DNA of 64,000 bases from the NCBI RefSeq assembly GCF_031843945.1, contig NZ_JAVTJJ010000002.1:310001-374000 (forward strand), written 5' to 3'. Below the pieces are notes generated by a model. That model did not search any database. It was given only the letters and a program-made list of their open reading frames with translations, and was not told where the DNA came from. Positions 54,715 through 64,000 of this stretch are shown here, in pieces. The stretch comes from Paracidovorax sp031843945. Its GTDB lineage: Bacteria > Pseudomonadota > Gammaproteobacteria > Burkholderiales > Burkholderiaceae_C. The translations under genes and the position numbers were made by a program. How positions within the stretch are numbered: position 1 is the first letter of the stretch; the number at the start of each line of letters is the position of its first letter.

Positions 54715-54813
54715 TTATCTGCGGCGATAAGGCGCTGTGGCGGCAGCACCTCGGTTGGCCTGGAACTTTTTCCAGAGAAATCCGGCAACCGCCATCAAGA
54801 TCATTTTGCGCAT
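54715..54813 (-). CDS. Very small membrane-associated protein, 32 residues
   Basis: A short reading frame with a hydrophobic N-terminus (MRKMILMAVAGFLWKKFQA) and a basic C-terminus ending APYRRR. A GAGGAC is positioned 6 bases before the ATG. It lies 101 bases downstream of the hydrolase gene on the same strand and ends just before the hairpin at 54656, so it could be the last gene of that operon or have its own promoter. The WKKF-type membrane-anchor pattern looks like a real small protein, but no family function is known to me. Confidence 0.5.
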   Translation of the reverse strand: MRKMILMAVAGFLWKKFQANRGAAATAPYRRR

Positions 54814-54914
54814 GAGAGTCCTCGTTGAAGTGATGCCAGATGGTGATGCTTGACTATGCCAACACATGTAGGAAACCCGTGCCACGCGATGTCGGCAAGC
54901 ATGGCTGCAACACG

Positions 54915-55784
54915 TCAGGGCCGGCATATCAACGCATCGGCCATCCAATCGCACAGTGGACTGTGCGGGTCTTCAAAGCCGTGGATGGCATTGAAGTGAT
55001 GTGCGTTCGGCTGTGCCAGCAACTCGGCGTGATTGCCCGCAGCGATCCAAGCATCGCGCCAGGCCAGCGACTGGCGCGCAAATTCGGGTTGCTCCAAGCC
55101 GCCCCAGGTCAGCAGGACCGGCGTGGGGCTGGGCCGCACATGCAGCACCGGCGAATTGCGCCGCACCAGTTCTTCCGTCAGCTGGATCTTCGGTTGCAGA
55201 TAGCTGAAGCGCAGCGGTGCCAGGTCGAACAGGCCGCTGGCCATCACCGCGCCGCAGAACGGGTCCTGCGGCAGGCCGTAGTCGCGCGCCCATTCTGTCT
55301 GCAGGCACATGGCCGCGAGGTGCCCGCCGGCGGAGCTGCCGCCCACCGCCACCCGGCGTGAATCGCCGCCATGCGCGCCGATGTTGCGCAGCACCCAGGC
55401 GCAGGCGGCCCGCATCTGGCGCACGATCTCGTCGAGGGTGACGGCCGGGCAGAGCGCGTAGTCGGGCACCACCACCGTGATGCCGCGGCGCTGCAGGCCC
55501 AGCGCAACGCAGCTGAAATCGTTCGCCGACAAGGCCCGCCAGTAGCCGCCGTGGATGAAGACGAAGACCGGCGCGCCGGGCGCGTCGGCCGGAAAGATGT
55601 CGAGCGTTTCCGCGCGCGTCGGGCCGTAGGGCACGCGCAGTTCGCAGCGCAGCGTCGCACGCGCATGGGCGCTGCGCTCGGCGTAGTGGCGCATCTCGGC
55701 GGCGCGGTCGGCCACCGGGATGGCGGTGTCGTACTGCGCGTCAATCTGCTCCTGCGTCTCGAAATCGCGGTAGAGCCGGGACAT
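54915..55784 (-). CDS. Alpha/beta hydrolase, kynurenine formamidase-like
   Basis: A 289-residue alpha/beta hydrolase. The oxyanion-hole motif HGGYWRALS is at residues 78-86 and the nucleophile S151 is in VAVGGSSAGGHLA. The catalytic His is likely in AHHFNAIHGFED. The HGGYW signature and length are those of the esterase/arylformamidase group (kynurenine formamidase-like) rather than of lipases. It follows the RidA gene by 11 bases. Because the operon contains an aromatic acyl-CoA ligase, an arylformamide or aryl ester substrate is plausible, but not shown. Confidence 0.85.
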   Translation of the reverse strand: MSRLYRDFETQEQIDAQYDTAIPVADRAAEMRHYAERSAHARATLRCELRVPYGPTRAETLDIFPADAPGAPVFVFIHGGYWRALSANDFSCVALGLQRRGITVVVPDYALCPAVTLDEIVRQMRAACAWVLRNIGAHGGDSRRVAVGGSSAGGHLAAMCLQTEWARDYGLPQDPFCGAVMASGLFDLAPLRFSYLQPKIQLTEELVRRNSPVLHVRPSPTPVLLTWGGLEQPEFARQSLAWRDAWIAAGNHAELLAQPNAHHFNAIHGFEDPHSPLCDWMADALICRP

Positions 55785-55795
55785 AACGGCGCCGC

Positions 55796-56188
55796 TCAGT
55801 CGGGGACGACGGCGGTCACTTCGATCTCGACCTTGGCGCGGTCCTCGATCAGGCCAGACACCTCGACCGCCGTCATCGCCGCATTGAAGCTGCCGATGAT
55901 CTCGCGGAAGGCCTTGCCGATCTCGGGGTACGCGGCCACGTAGGCCTTGCGGTCGGTCACGTACCAGGTCATGCGCACGATGTGCTCGGTCTTGGCGCCG
56001 CCCTCGGCCAGCACCGCGGCGACATTCTCCAGCGCCTGGCGGGCCTGGCCGGCCAGGTCGTCGGTGTGGAACACGCCCTCGGCGTCCCAGCCGATCATGC
56101 CGGCGACGAACACCATGCGGCCGCGCGCGGTCACGCCGTTGGCGTAGCCGCGGGGACGGGGCCAACCAGGGGGAAGAAGGGTCTGCAT
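55796..56188 (-). CDS. RidA family protein
   Basis: A 130-residue RidA/YjgF family protein. RidA enzymes hydrolyse reactive enamine/imine intermediates, releasing ammonia. The characteristic segments are GRMVFVAGMIGWDAEG, QARQALENVAAVLAEGGA and the Arg in IVRMTWYVTD. The E. coli RidA catalytic Arg region is matched less clearly at the C-terminus (AKVEIEVTAVVPD). GGAG lies 7 bases before the ATG. A RidA member in an aromatic CoA operon suggests an amino-substituted or dearomatised substrate. Confidence 0.9.
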   Translation of the reverse strand: MQTLLPPGWPRPRGYANGVTARGRMVFVAGMIGWDAEGVFHTDDLAGQARQALENVAAVLAEGGAKTEHIVRMTWYVTDRKAYVAAYPEIGKAFREIIGSFNAAMTAVEVSGLIEDRAKVEIEVTAVVPD

Positions 56189-56209
56189 ACAGGGTCTCCA
56201 GAGGGGAAT

Positions 56210-56658
56210 TTAGGCTTGCGGTAGGCGGCTCAGTGCTTCTCGCACGTCGTCGGGCAGCGCCCGGGCCTTATGGGTCTTGAGGTCGGTCGCCACCAGCACC
56301 TGGCGAGATCGCATCCGCTCTTCCTCGCCGGCACGGCAGTGCAGCGCCAGGGTGAGCGAGCTGTTGCCGACGCGCTCGACCGCCAGGCCCAGCGTCACGT
56401 CGTCGCCCATGCGGCTGACGGCGCGGAATTCGCACTCCAGCCGCACGATCGGCATGCCGATGCGCCGTGCGCCCAGCAGGCCGGCATAGGACACGCCCAG
56501 GCAGTCGTTGAACCAGTCCTCGACCAGGCCGTTGAGCATCACCAGGTACTGCGGAAAGAAGACGATGCCGGCCGGGTCGCAATGCGCGAAGCGGATGCGC
56601 AGCGGCCGCTCGAACACGACCGGATGGGTGGAAGGGGAAGAAGAGGGAGAAGGTGCAG

Positions 56659-56662
<4 letters not shown>
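56210..56662 (-). CDS. 4-hydroxybenzoyl-CoA thioesterase-like protein
   Basis: A 150-residue hotdog-fold thioesterase. The FAHCDPAGIVFFPQYL motif with the catalytic Asp is that of the 4-hydroxybenzoyl-CoA thioesterase group. It is expected to hydrolyse an acyl- or aroyl-CoA, perhaps releasing CoA from dead-end intermediates. The start codon overlaps the livF stop (ATGA). Confidence 0.9.
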
Positions 56663-57428
<766 letters not shown>

Positions 57429-57432
<4 letters not shown>

Positions 57433-58244
57433 GCGGCCACCTCCTCGTTCGCCTCGTCGCCCAGGTAGGCGCGCCGCACGTCGGCGTTGCCACGGATCTC
57501 GGCCGGCGTGCCGCAGGCAATCACCTTGCCGAAGACCAGCACCGAGATGCGGTCGGCCAGGCGGAACACCGCGTCCATGTCGTGCTCCACCAGCAGCACC
57601 GTGGTCTGCCCGCGCAGCGACAGCAGCAGCGCCACCATGCGCTCGGACTCGTCGGGGCCCATGCCGGCCATCGGCTCGTCGAGCAACAAGAGCTTCGGCG
57701 CGGTGGCCAGGGCCAGGCCCACCTCCAGCTGGCGCTGCTCGCCGTGTGCCAGCGACCCGGCCAGCGTGTGCATCTGCGGCCCCAGGCCGACCCGCTCGAC
57801 CACCTGCTCGGCCTCGGCGTAGCGGGTGCGCTCGCTGCGCGCCGCCTGCCAGAAACGCAGGCTGCTGCCCTGCCGCGCCTGTACCGCCAGCGCCACGTTG
57901 TCGCGCACCGAGAGCCGCTTGAAGATGCTGGTGATCTGGTAGGACCGGGCCAGACCGCGCAGCACCCGCTGCGGCATCGGCAGCCGGGTGATGTCGTCGC
58001 CGTGGAAGACGATGCGGCCCGCGTCGGGCGACAGCGCGCCCGAGATCTGGTGAATCAGCGTCGTCTTGCCGGCGCCGTTGGGCCCGATCAGCGCATGCAA
58101 CTCGCCGGGCAACACCCGGATGTCGGCATGGTCGGTGGCGGTGAGGCCGCCGAAGCGCTTGACCAGGCCGTCGATGTGCAGCAAAGGCGCGCCGGCGTCG
58201 GAGGCCACGGGCGACGCCGCGCCAGGGTGGATCGCAGCATTCAT
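57429..58244 (-). CDS. livG: Branched-chain/aromatic acid ABC transporter ATPase LivG
   Basis: A 271-residue LivG-type ATPase. Walker A LIGPNGAGKTTLI, the signature region LAHGEQRQLEVGLALA and Walker B LLLLDEPMAGMGP are visible, with the BCAATP_C-like C-terminal tail. Overlaps livM by four bases (ATGA). Frame upstream of the ATG runs inside livM and is not used. Confidence 0.95.
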
Positions 58245-59269
58245 GCCGCCCTCCTCCTGCGCAGGAAGCCCGCCAGGCCCTGCGGCGCGACCAGCACCAC
58301 CAGCAGCAGCACGGCCCCCAGGCCGAACTGCCAGTGGATCGTGTAGGCCGCCAGGATCTCTTCGAGCAGCAGGAACACCACCGCGCCGATGAAGCCGCCC
58401 CACAGGTGGCCCACGCCGCCCAGGATCACCATCACCAGCAGCAGGCCCGACTGGTTCCACTGCAGCAGCGACGGGCTCACGAAGCTCGACTGGTTGGCCA
58501 GCAGCGCGCCGGCAAGTCCCGCCAGCGCGCCGGCCAGCGTGAATGCGACGAGCTGGTAGCGGTAGACCGGAAAGCCGATCGCGCCCATGCGTGTCTCGTT
58601 CTCGCGAATCGCCTGCAGCACGTGGCCGAAGCGGGCGTTGAGCAGCCGCTGGATGGCCAGGAAGGCCGCCACGAACAGGGCCAGCACCACGTAGTAGAAG
58701 CGGGTGTCGCTGGCCAGATCGAAGCCGCCGCCGAAAGTGGAGCGGGCCGGCAGCGTCAGCCCGTCCTCCCCGCCCCAGGCCTTCACCGACACCATCAGGT
58801 AGTACAGCATCTGCGCGAAAGCCAGCGTGATCATGATGAAGTAGACGCCCCGGGTGCGCAGGCTGATCGCGCCCACCGCCAGGGCGAACAGCGCGCTCAC
58901 CAGCACCGCGGCCGGCCAGGCGACCCAGGCCGACATCACGCCCTGCTGCATCAGGATGCCGACCGTGTACGCACCGGTGCCGATGAAGGCCGCATGGCCG
59001 AAGCTGACCATGCCGCCGAAGCCCAGGATCAGGTTGAGGCTGGTCGCGGCCAGCGCGAAGATAAGGATGCGGGTGGCCAGCCCCACGTAGAAGTCCTCGC
59101 CCAGCGCGGACGCCACCAGCGGCAGCGCCGCCAGTACCAGCAGCACCGGCACCGTCCAGCGCAGGTGCAGGGCATGGTCGAGCAGGCCGCGTGGCGCATC
59201 CTCCAGCGCGGTGGCAGGCGGCATGGCGGAAGCGCTGCCCACGGGCAACACGGAAGAAGCATTGGTCAT
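58241..59269 (-). CDS. livM: Branched-chain/aromatic acid ABC transporter permease LivM
   Basis: A 342-residue inner-membrane permease with about eight to ten hydrophobic helices. The LivM signature is in LNLILGFGGMVSFGHAAFIG and GENETRMGAIGFPVYRYQL-like loops. It forms the translocation pathway together with LivH. It begins 12 bases after livH. Confidence 0.94.
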   Translation of the reverse strand: MTNASSVLPVGSASAMPPATALEDAPRGLLDHALHLRWTVPVLLVLAALPLVASALGEDFYVGLATRILIFALAATSLNLILGFGGMVSFGHAAFIGTGAYTVGILMQQGVMSAWVAWPAAVLVSALFALAVGAISLRTRGVYFIMITLAFAQMLYYLMVSVKAWGGEDGLTLPARSTFGGGFDLASDTRFYYVVLALFVAAFLAIQRLLNARFGHVLQAIRENETRMGAIGFPVYRYQLVAFTLAGALAGLAGALLANQSSFVSPSLLQWNQSGLLLVMVILGGVGHLWGGFIGAVVFLLLEEILAAYTIHWQFGLGAVLLLVVLVAPQGLAGFLRRRRAA

Positions 59270-59281
59270 GCGGTCGGGTCC

Positions 59282-60202
59282 TTAGCCGTGCGCCGGAAAG
59301 AGCCCACGGGGCTTCCAGAACAGCACCGCGGCCATCAACAGATAGATGAGGATCGAGGCCACGGCCGGGCCGGCGCTGCTGGCCGCCTCGGCGCCCAGCC
59401 AGTGGCCGAAGGCCATCGGGATCAGCGCGCGGCCGGCGGTGTCCACCACGCCGACCAGCAGCGCGCCGAACAGCGCACCGCGGATCGATCCGATGCCGCC
59501 GATCACGATCACCACGAAGGCCAGGATCAGGATGCTCTCGCCCATGCCCACCTGCACCGCCAGCAGCGGGCCCAGCATGCCGCCGGCCACCGCGCACAGG
59601 GCGGCACCCAGGCCGAACACCGCAGTGAAAAGCCGCCGCACGTTGGTGCCCATGGCCAGCGCCATCTCGCGGTTGGACGCGCCGGCGCGGACCTGCATGC
59701 CGAGCCGGGTGCGGGTCACCAGCACGTAAAGCAGCGCCGCCACGCCGAGGCCCACGCCGATGATCAGCAGCCGGTAAGCCGGGTAGAAGAAGCCAGGCAG
59801 CAGCTCGACCGGGCCCGACAGGCTGTCGGGCGGGTTCAGCGCGATCGGCTGCGAGCCCCAGAGCATGCGCACGCCCTCGTTGGCCATCAGCAGAATCGCG
59901 AAGGTGCCGAGCACCTGCGACAGGTGGTCGCGCTTGTAGAGACGGCGCAGCACCGTCACCTCTAGCAGCATGCCGACCAGCGCGGTGCCTGCGATGCCGA
60001 CGCCCAGCCCGATCCAGAACGAGCCCGAGGCCGCCGCCGCGGTGGCGATCAGGTAGGCGCCCACCATGTAAAGCGAGCCGTGCGCCAGGTTGATCATGTC
60101 CATGATGCCGAACACCAGCGTGAGGCCGGCGGCCAGCAGGAACAGCATCAGCCCGAACTGCAGCCCGTTGAGCGACTGCTCCAGCACCAGCACGCCGGTC
60201 AT
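59282..60202 (-). CDS. livH: Branched-chain/aromatic acid ABC transporter permease LivH
   Basis: A 306-residue LivH-type permease with repeated hydrophobic helices. The conserved segments LTLVFGIMDMINLAHGSLYM and IGGIGSIRGALFGALLVG are present. It starts 43 bases after the binding-protein gene and is followed closely by livM. Confidence 0.94.
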   Translation of the reverse strand: MTGVLVLEQSLNGLQFGLMLFLLAAGLTLVFGIMDMINLAHGSLYMVGAYLIATAAAASGSFWIGLGVGIAGTALVGMLLEVTVLRRLYKRDHLSQVLGTFAILLMANEGVRMLWGSQPIALNPPDSLSGPVELLPGFFYPAYRLLIIGVGLGVAALLYVLVTRTRLGMQVRAGASNREMALAMGTNVRRLFTAVFGLGAALCAVAGGMLGPLLAVQVGMGESILILAFVVIVIGGIGSIRGALFGALLVGVVDTAGRALIPMAFGHWLGAEAASSAGPAVASILIYLLMAAVLFWKPRGLFPAHG

Positions 60203-60245
60203 GGCAACTCCCCGCTCATGGGGTCGAAATGGATCGGACGCCCGC

Positions 60246-61436
60246 TCATGCCGCCGGCATCTTGCAGCTGCCGACGTACGCGTCGGCGTGGTTCTTGAAC
60301 ACCGTGCCCAGCGTGCGGTTGGTCACCCGGCCCTGGGTGTCCTTGGTGATGACGCGCAGGTAGTAGTCCTGGATCGGGAAGTGGTTGGTGTTGAATTTGA
60401 ACGGGCCGCGCACCGATTCGAAGCGTGCCGCCTCCAGCGCCTTGCGCACCGCGGCCTTGTCGCCCAGGTTGCCCTTCACGTCGCGCACCGCGCCGTCGAT
60501 CAGGCGGGCCGCGTCGTAGCCCTGCGCCGCGTACAGCGTGGGCAGGCGACCGAACTCCTTCTGGAAATCGGCGACGAACTTCTTGTTGGCCGCGTTGTCC
60601 AGGTCGTGCGCCCAGAGCGAGCTGTTGAACATGCCGAGCATCGGCTCGCCCACCGCCTTGATCACGTCCTCGTCGGCCGAGAAGCCGGGGCCGAAGAGGG
60701 TCATGTCCTTCGACAGGCCCGAGCCCACGAACTGCTTGATGAAGTTGATGCCCAGGCCGCCCGGCAGGAAGATGTAGACCGCATCGGGCTTAGCCGCGCG
60801 CATCTTGGCGATCTCGGCGCCGTAGTCGAGCTGGTTGAGCGGCGTATAGCTCTCGAGTGCCACCTCGCCTTTGTAGAAACGTTTGAAGCCGGCCAGAGCG
60901 TCCTTGCCTGCCGGGTAGTTGGGGGCCAATAGCGCGACGCGCTTGAAGCCCTTGTCCTGCACCGTCTTGCCGACCGCTTCGTGCAGGTTGTCGTTCTGGT
61001 AGCTGGCGCTGAAGAAGTACGGGTTGCACTGGTCGCCGGCGTACTGCGACGGGCCGGCGTTGGCGCTGATGTAGAAGGTCTTCGAGGCGAAGGTGGGCGC
61101 GCCCACCGCCAGCATCACGTTGGAGAAGACCACACCCGTCATGAAGTCGACCTTGTCGCGCTTGATGAGCCGGTCGGCCGTCTGGCGGGCCACGTCGGGG
61201 CTCTGCTGGTCGTCGGCCACCACCACCTCGGCGGGCAGGCCGCCGAGCTTGCCGCCACCGTGCTTGACTGCCAGCTGGAAGCCGTCGCGGATGTCGATGC
61301 CCAGGCCCGCGCCGGGGCCCGACAGCGTGCTGAGCAAACCGATCTTGACCGCGTCGGCGGCCTGGGCGGAAACGGCCAGGGCAGCGAGCGCGGCCAGTGC
61401 CAGGGGCTTGAGCGAGGAAGCGAAAACGGTCTTCAT
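60246..61436 (-). CDS. Periplasmic substrate-binding protein of the LIV-type transporter
   Basis: A 396-residue exported binding protein (type I periplasmic fold). The signal peptide ends near AVSAQA, and the mature part starts DAVKIGLLSTLSGPGAGLG. AAAGG lies 7 bases before ATG 61436, and the start overlaps the stop of the CoA-ligase gene (ATGA). The family includes benzoate/4-hydroxybenzoate-binding members as well as leucine-binding ones; the neighbouring aromatic ligase makes an aromatic acid the likely ligand. That assignment is inference. Confidence 0.92.
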   Translation of the reverse strand: MKTVFASSLKPLALAALAALAVSAQAADAVKIGLLSTLSGPGAGLGIDIRDGFQLAVKHGGGKLGGLPAEVVVADDQQSPDVARQTADRLIKRDKVDFMTGVVFSNVMLAVGAPTFASKTFYISANAGPSQYAGDQCNPYFFSASYQNDNLHEAVGKTVQDKGFKRVALLAPNYPAGKDALAGFKRFYKGEVALESYTPLNQLDYGAEIAKMRAAKPDAVYIFLPGGLGINFIKQFVGSGLSKDMTLFGPGFSADEDVIKAVGEPMLGMFNSSLWAHDLDNAANKKFVADFQKEFGRLPTLYAAQGYDAARLIDGAVRDVKGNLGDKAAVRKALEAARFESVRGPFKFNTNHFPIQDYYLRVITKDTQGRVTNRTLGTVFKNHADAYVGSCKMPAA

Positions 61437-63094
61437 GAAGCAACCTTTCTGTCGGTGGAGGCGTTGGCAGAACCAGAATCGGGCGCGTCGGAACGCCCCA
61501 GGCGAAAGCGCTGGAGTTTGCCTGTTTCGGTGCGCGGCAGCGAGGCCACGAACGCGATGGCACGGGGGTATTTGTACGGCGCCACCGTCTTTTTGACGAA
61601 GTCCTGCAGCGTGCGCACCGTCTCCGGTCCGTCTGAATGCTCTGGCCGCAGCACCACGAAGGCCTTGACGATCTGGCCGCGCTCTTCGTCGGGCACGCCG
61701 ATCACGCCGCACTCGGCGACGGCCGGGTGCTGCAGCAGCGCCTCTTCCACCTCGGGCGAGGCGATGTTGTAGCCGGCCGAGATGATCATGTCGTCGGTGC
61801 GCGACTGGTAGTGGAAGTAGCCGTCGTCGTCCATCAGGTAGGCGTCGCCGGTCAGGTTCCAGCCGTCCTTCACGTACTGCGATTGCCGCGCGTCGTCGAG
61901 ATAGCGGCAGCCGGTCGGGCCCTGCACCGCGAGCCGGCCCACCGTGTTGGGCGGCACCGGCCGGCCCTCGGCATCGACCACCCGGGCGCGGTAGCCCGGC
62001 ACCGGCACGCCGGTGGCACCGGGGCGGGCTGCGGATTCGTCGGCCGAGATGAAGATGTGCAGCATCTCGGTCGCGCCGATGCCATCGATCAACTCGATGC
62101 CGGTGGCCTGCTTCCACAGCGCGCGGGTCGCCGCCGGCAATGCCTCGCCGGCCGAGACGCAGCGCCGCAGCGTGCCCGCGCGGATCGCGTCGCCGTGCGC
62201 GGCCAACGTGCGGTACGAGGTGGGCGCGGTGAAGAGCACCGTCGCGCCGAATTCGCGGATGCCGCCCTCCAGTTGCACGGGCGAAGCCTTCTCGAGCAGC
62301 ACGGTGGAGGCGCCGACGGCCATCGGGAACAGCAGCAGACCGCCCAGGCCGAACGTAAAGGCCATCGGCGGGCTGCCGATGAACACGTCGTCGGCCGCGG
62401 GCTTGAGCACATGGCCCGGCCAGCAGGCGCAGATCGCCATCACGTCGCGGTGGAAATGCATCGTCGCCTTCGGCACGCCGGTGGTGCCCGAGGTGAAGGC
62501 CAGAATGCAGGTGTCGTCGGCGGCGGTATCGACGTTGTCGAAGGTCGCGGGCTGCGCGGCCATCGCGGCCTCCAGCCCGTCGGCCGACGGGTCGTTGAAG
62601 CAGCATACCTGCCGCAGCACCGGGCATTCGAGCGCCGCGGCGCGCAGTTCGCCCTCCAGCCGCAGGTCGCACAGCGCGTGGCTCACCTGGCCCTTGTCGA
62701 CGATCGCCTGCAGTTCCTTGGCGCGAAGCAGCGGCATGGTCGCCACCGCGATGCCGCCGGCCTTGATGACCGCGAACCAGCAGGCCGCGAGCATCGGCGT
62801 GTTGGGCGCCCGCAGCAGCACCCGGTTGCCGGGCACCAGGCCCATGCGGTTCACCAGCACCTGGGCGATGCGGTTGGACTGGGCCAGCAGGTCGGCATAA
62901 GTCCAGCGCAGGCCGGCCCCCTGCACGCAAAGCCGGTCGCCCCAGCCCTTGGCGATCGCGTCGTCGAGCAGCGCGGTGGCGCAGTTCAGGCGCTCGGGGA
63001 ACTGCAGTTCGGGCAGCTCGAACAGGTACGTGGGCTGCGCCTCGGCCGGCGGCAGCCGGTCGCGGGCGAAAGTGTCGGTGTGTGCGCTGGCCAT
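61433..63094 (-). CDS. Benzoate/aminobenzoate-CoA ligase family protein
   Basis: A 553-residue ANL-superfamily acyl-CoA synthetase, closest in motifs to benzoate-CoA and 2-aminobenzoate-CoA ligases. Visible are the P-loop TSGTTGVPK, the A8-like segment YFHYQSRTDDMIISAGYNI, and the C-terminal catalytic Lys in LPRTETGKLQRFRL. It activates an aromatic acid with ATP and CoA. It is the first gene of the transport operon, downstream of a palindrome that may be a MarR-type operator. The aminobenzoate assignment rests on the RidA and hydrolase genes in the same operon and is tentative. Confidence 0.88.
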   Translation of the reverse strand: MASAHTDTFARDRLPPAEAQPTYLFELPELQFPERLNCATALLDDAIAKGWGDRLCVQGAGLRWTYADLLAQSNRIAQVLVNRMGLVPGNRVLLRAPNTPMLAACWFAVIKAGGIAVATMPLLRAKELQAIVDKGQVSHALCDLRLEGELRAAALECPVLRQVCCFNDPSADGLEAAMAAQPATFDNVDTAADDTCILAFTSGTTGVPKATMHFHRDVMAICACWPGHVLKPAADDVFIGSPPMAFTFGLGGLLLFPMAVGASTVLLEKASPVQLEGGIREFGATVLFTAPTSYRTLAAHGDAIRAGTLRRCVSAGEALPAATRALWKQATGIELIDGIGATEMLHIFISADESAARPGATGVPVPGYRARVVDAEGRPVPPNTVGRLAVQGPTGCRYLDDARQSQYVKDGWNLTGDAYLMDDDGYFHYQSRTDDMIISAGYNIASPEVEEALLQHPAVAECGVIGVPDEERGQIVKAFVVLRPEHSDGPETVRTLQDFVKKTVAPYKYPRAIAFVASLPRTETGKLQRFRLGRSDAPDSGSANASTDRKVAS

Positions 63095-63135
63095 GCGAGA
63101 AACCCCTTTTGGTGCGATGCGTCCAAAACCATGAA

Positions 63136-63155
63136 TTACTTTAGAGCTAAAGCAA
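63136..63155. promoter_or_regulatory. Candidate MarR-type operator upstream of the CoA ligase
   Basis: An imperfect 20-bp palindrome TTACTTTAGAGCTAAAGCAA with a perfect core CTTTAG-AG-CTAAAG (63139-63152). It lies about 40 bases before the ligase start, where it could overlap the promoter. The form resembles MarR-family operators of aromatic acid clusters, but no MarR gene is in the window. Confidence 0.5.
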
Positions 63156-63172
63156 TTGGCGGGCCAGCGGGA

Positions 63173-64000
<828 letters not shown>

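Overview
This window looks like a chromosomal segment of a high-GC betaproteobacterium, most likely of the family Comamonadaceae (Acidovorax/Variovorax-like). The evidence is the GC-rich coding bias with long antisense shadow frames, the gene content (paired cyanophycin synthetases with their associated ABC transporter, LIV-type transporters beside CoA-ligase genes, paoABC), and a dispersed intergenic repeat with the core ATAGCT-N4-GCGCTT-N7-AAGCGC that I associate with this family. The genus is inference. I saw no tRNA, rRNA, CRISPR array, phage gene or insertion sequence.

Layout. 1-8.3 kb: the 3' part of gspE (lacking its zinc-finger insert) and a complete gspF lie 4.8 kb apart. Between them are a LuxR-type regulator, a lipoprotein, a stand-alone zinc-binding (CZB) protein and a luciferase-like monooxygenase. 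gspF is followed by a 5'-nucleotidase and an EF-hand protein. 8.3-17.5 kb: a cyanophycin (multi-L-arginyl-poly-L-aspartate) locus. A DUF1854 protein and an ABC exporter-like protein on the minus strand diverge from two consecutive cyanophycin synthetase genes, the first with a degenerate Mur-ligase P-loop and no C-terminal lobe; creA follows. 17.5-20 kb: DsbA/FrnE-like oxidoreductase, AlkB, transglutaminase-like protein. 20.5-27 kb: a signalling block of a lone receiver protein and a four-gene overlapping operon (giant hybrid kinase, CheR, CheB, receiver-kinase). 27-28.4 kb: a ParB-like protein and a possible 61-residue protein.

28.4-38.7 kb: a compact minus-strand DNA end-joining and ligase-associated repair island: MBL-fold exonuclease, ATP-dependent ligase, Lhr-like helicase, PdeM, Ku and LigD. 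39-41.6 kb: DJ-1/PfpI protein and a RecQ-like helicase. 42.2-45.9 kb: a glycosidase-glycosyltransferase fusion and UDP-galactopyranose mutase. 45.9-51.5 kb: a molybdo-flavoprotein aldehyde oxidoreductase operon (paoABC-like) with an XdhC chaperone and a MobA/MocA-like nucleotidyltransferase, divergent from a second LuxR-type regulator. 53-54.6 kb: a decayed tannase/feruloyl esterase lipoprotein gene. 54.7-64 kb: a minus-strand operon for uptake and CoA activation of an aromatic acid, probably benzoate or aminobenzoate. It holds an acyl-CoA dehydrogenase (partial), CoA ligase, complete LIV-type ABC transporter, thioesterase, RidA protein, formamidase-like hydrolase and a tiny 32-residue protein. 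A MarR-like palindrome sits in front of the ligase.

The most unusual items are the dispersed repeat, which appears in frame inside two protein-coding genes (gspF and the repair helicase) and as a head-to-head palindrome after creA; the degenerate cyanophycin synthetase paralogue; and the glycosidase-glycosyltransferase fusion that keeps a ribosome-binding site and Met codon at its internal junction.
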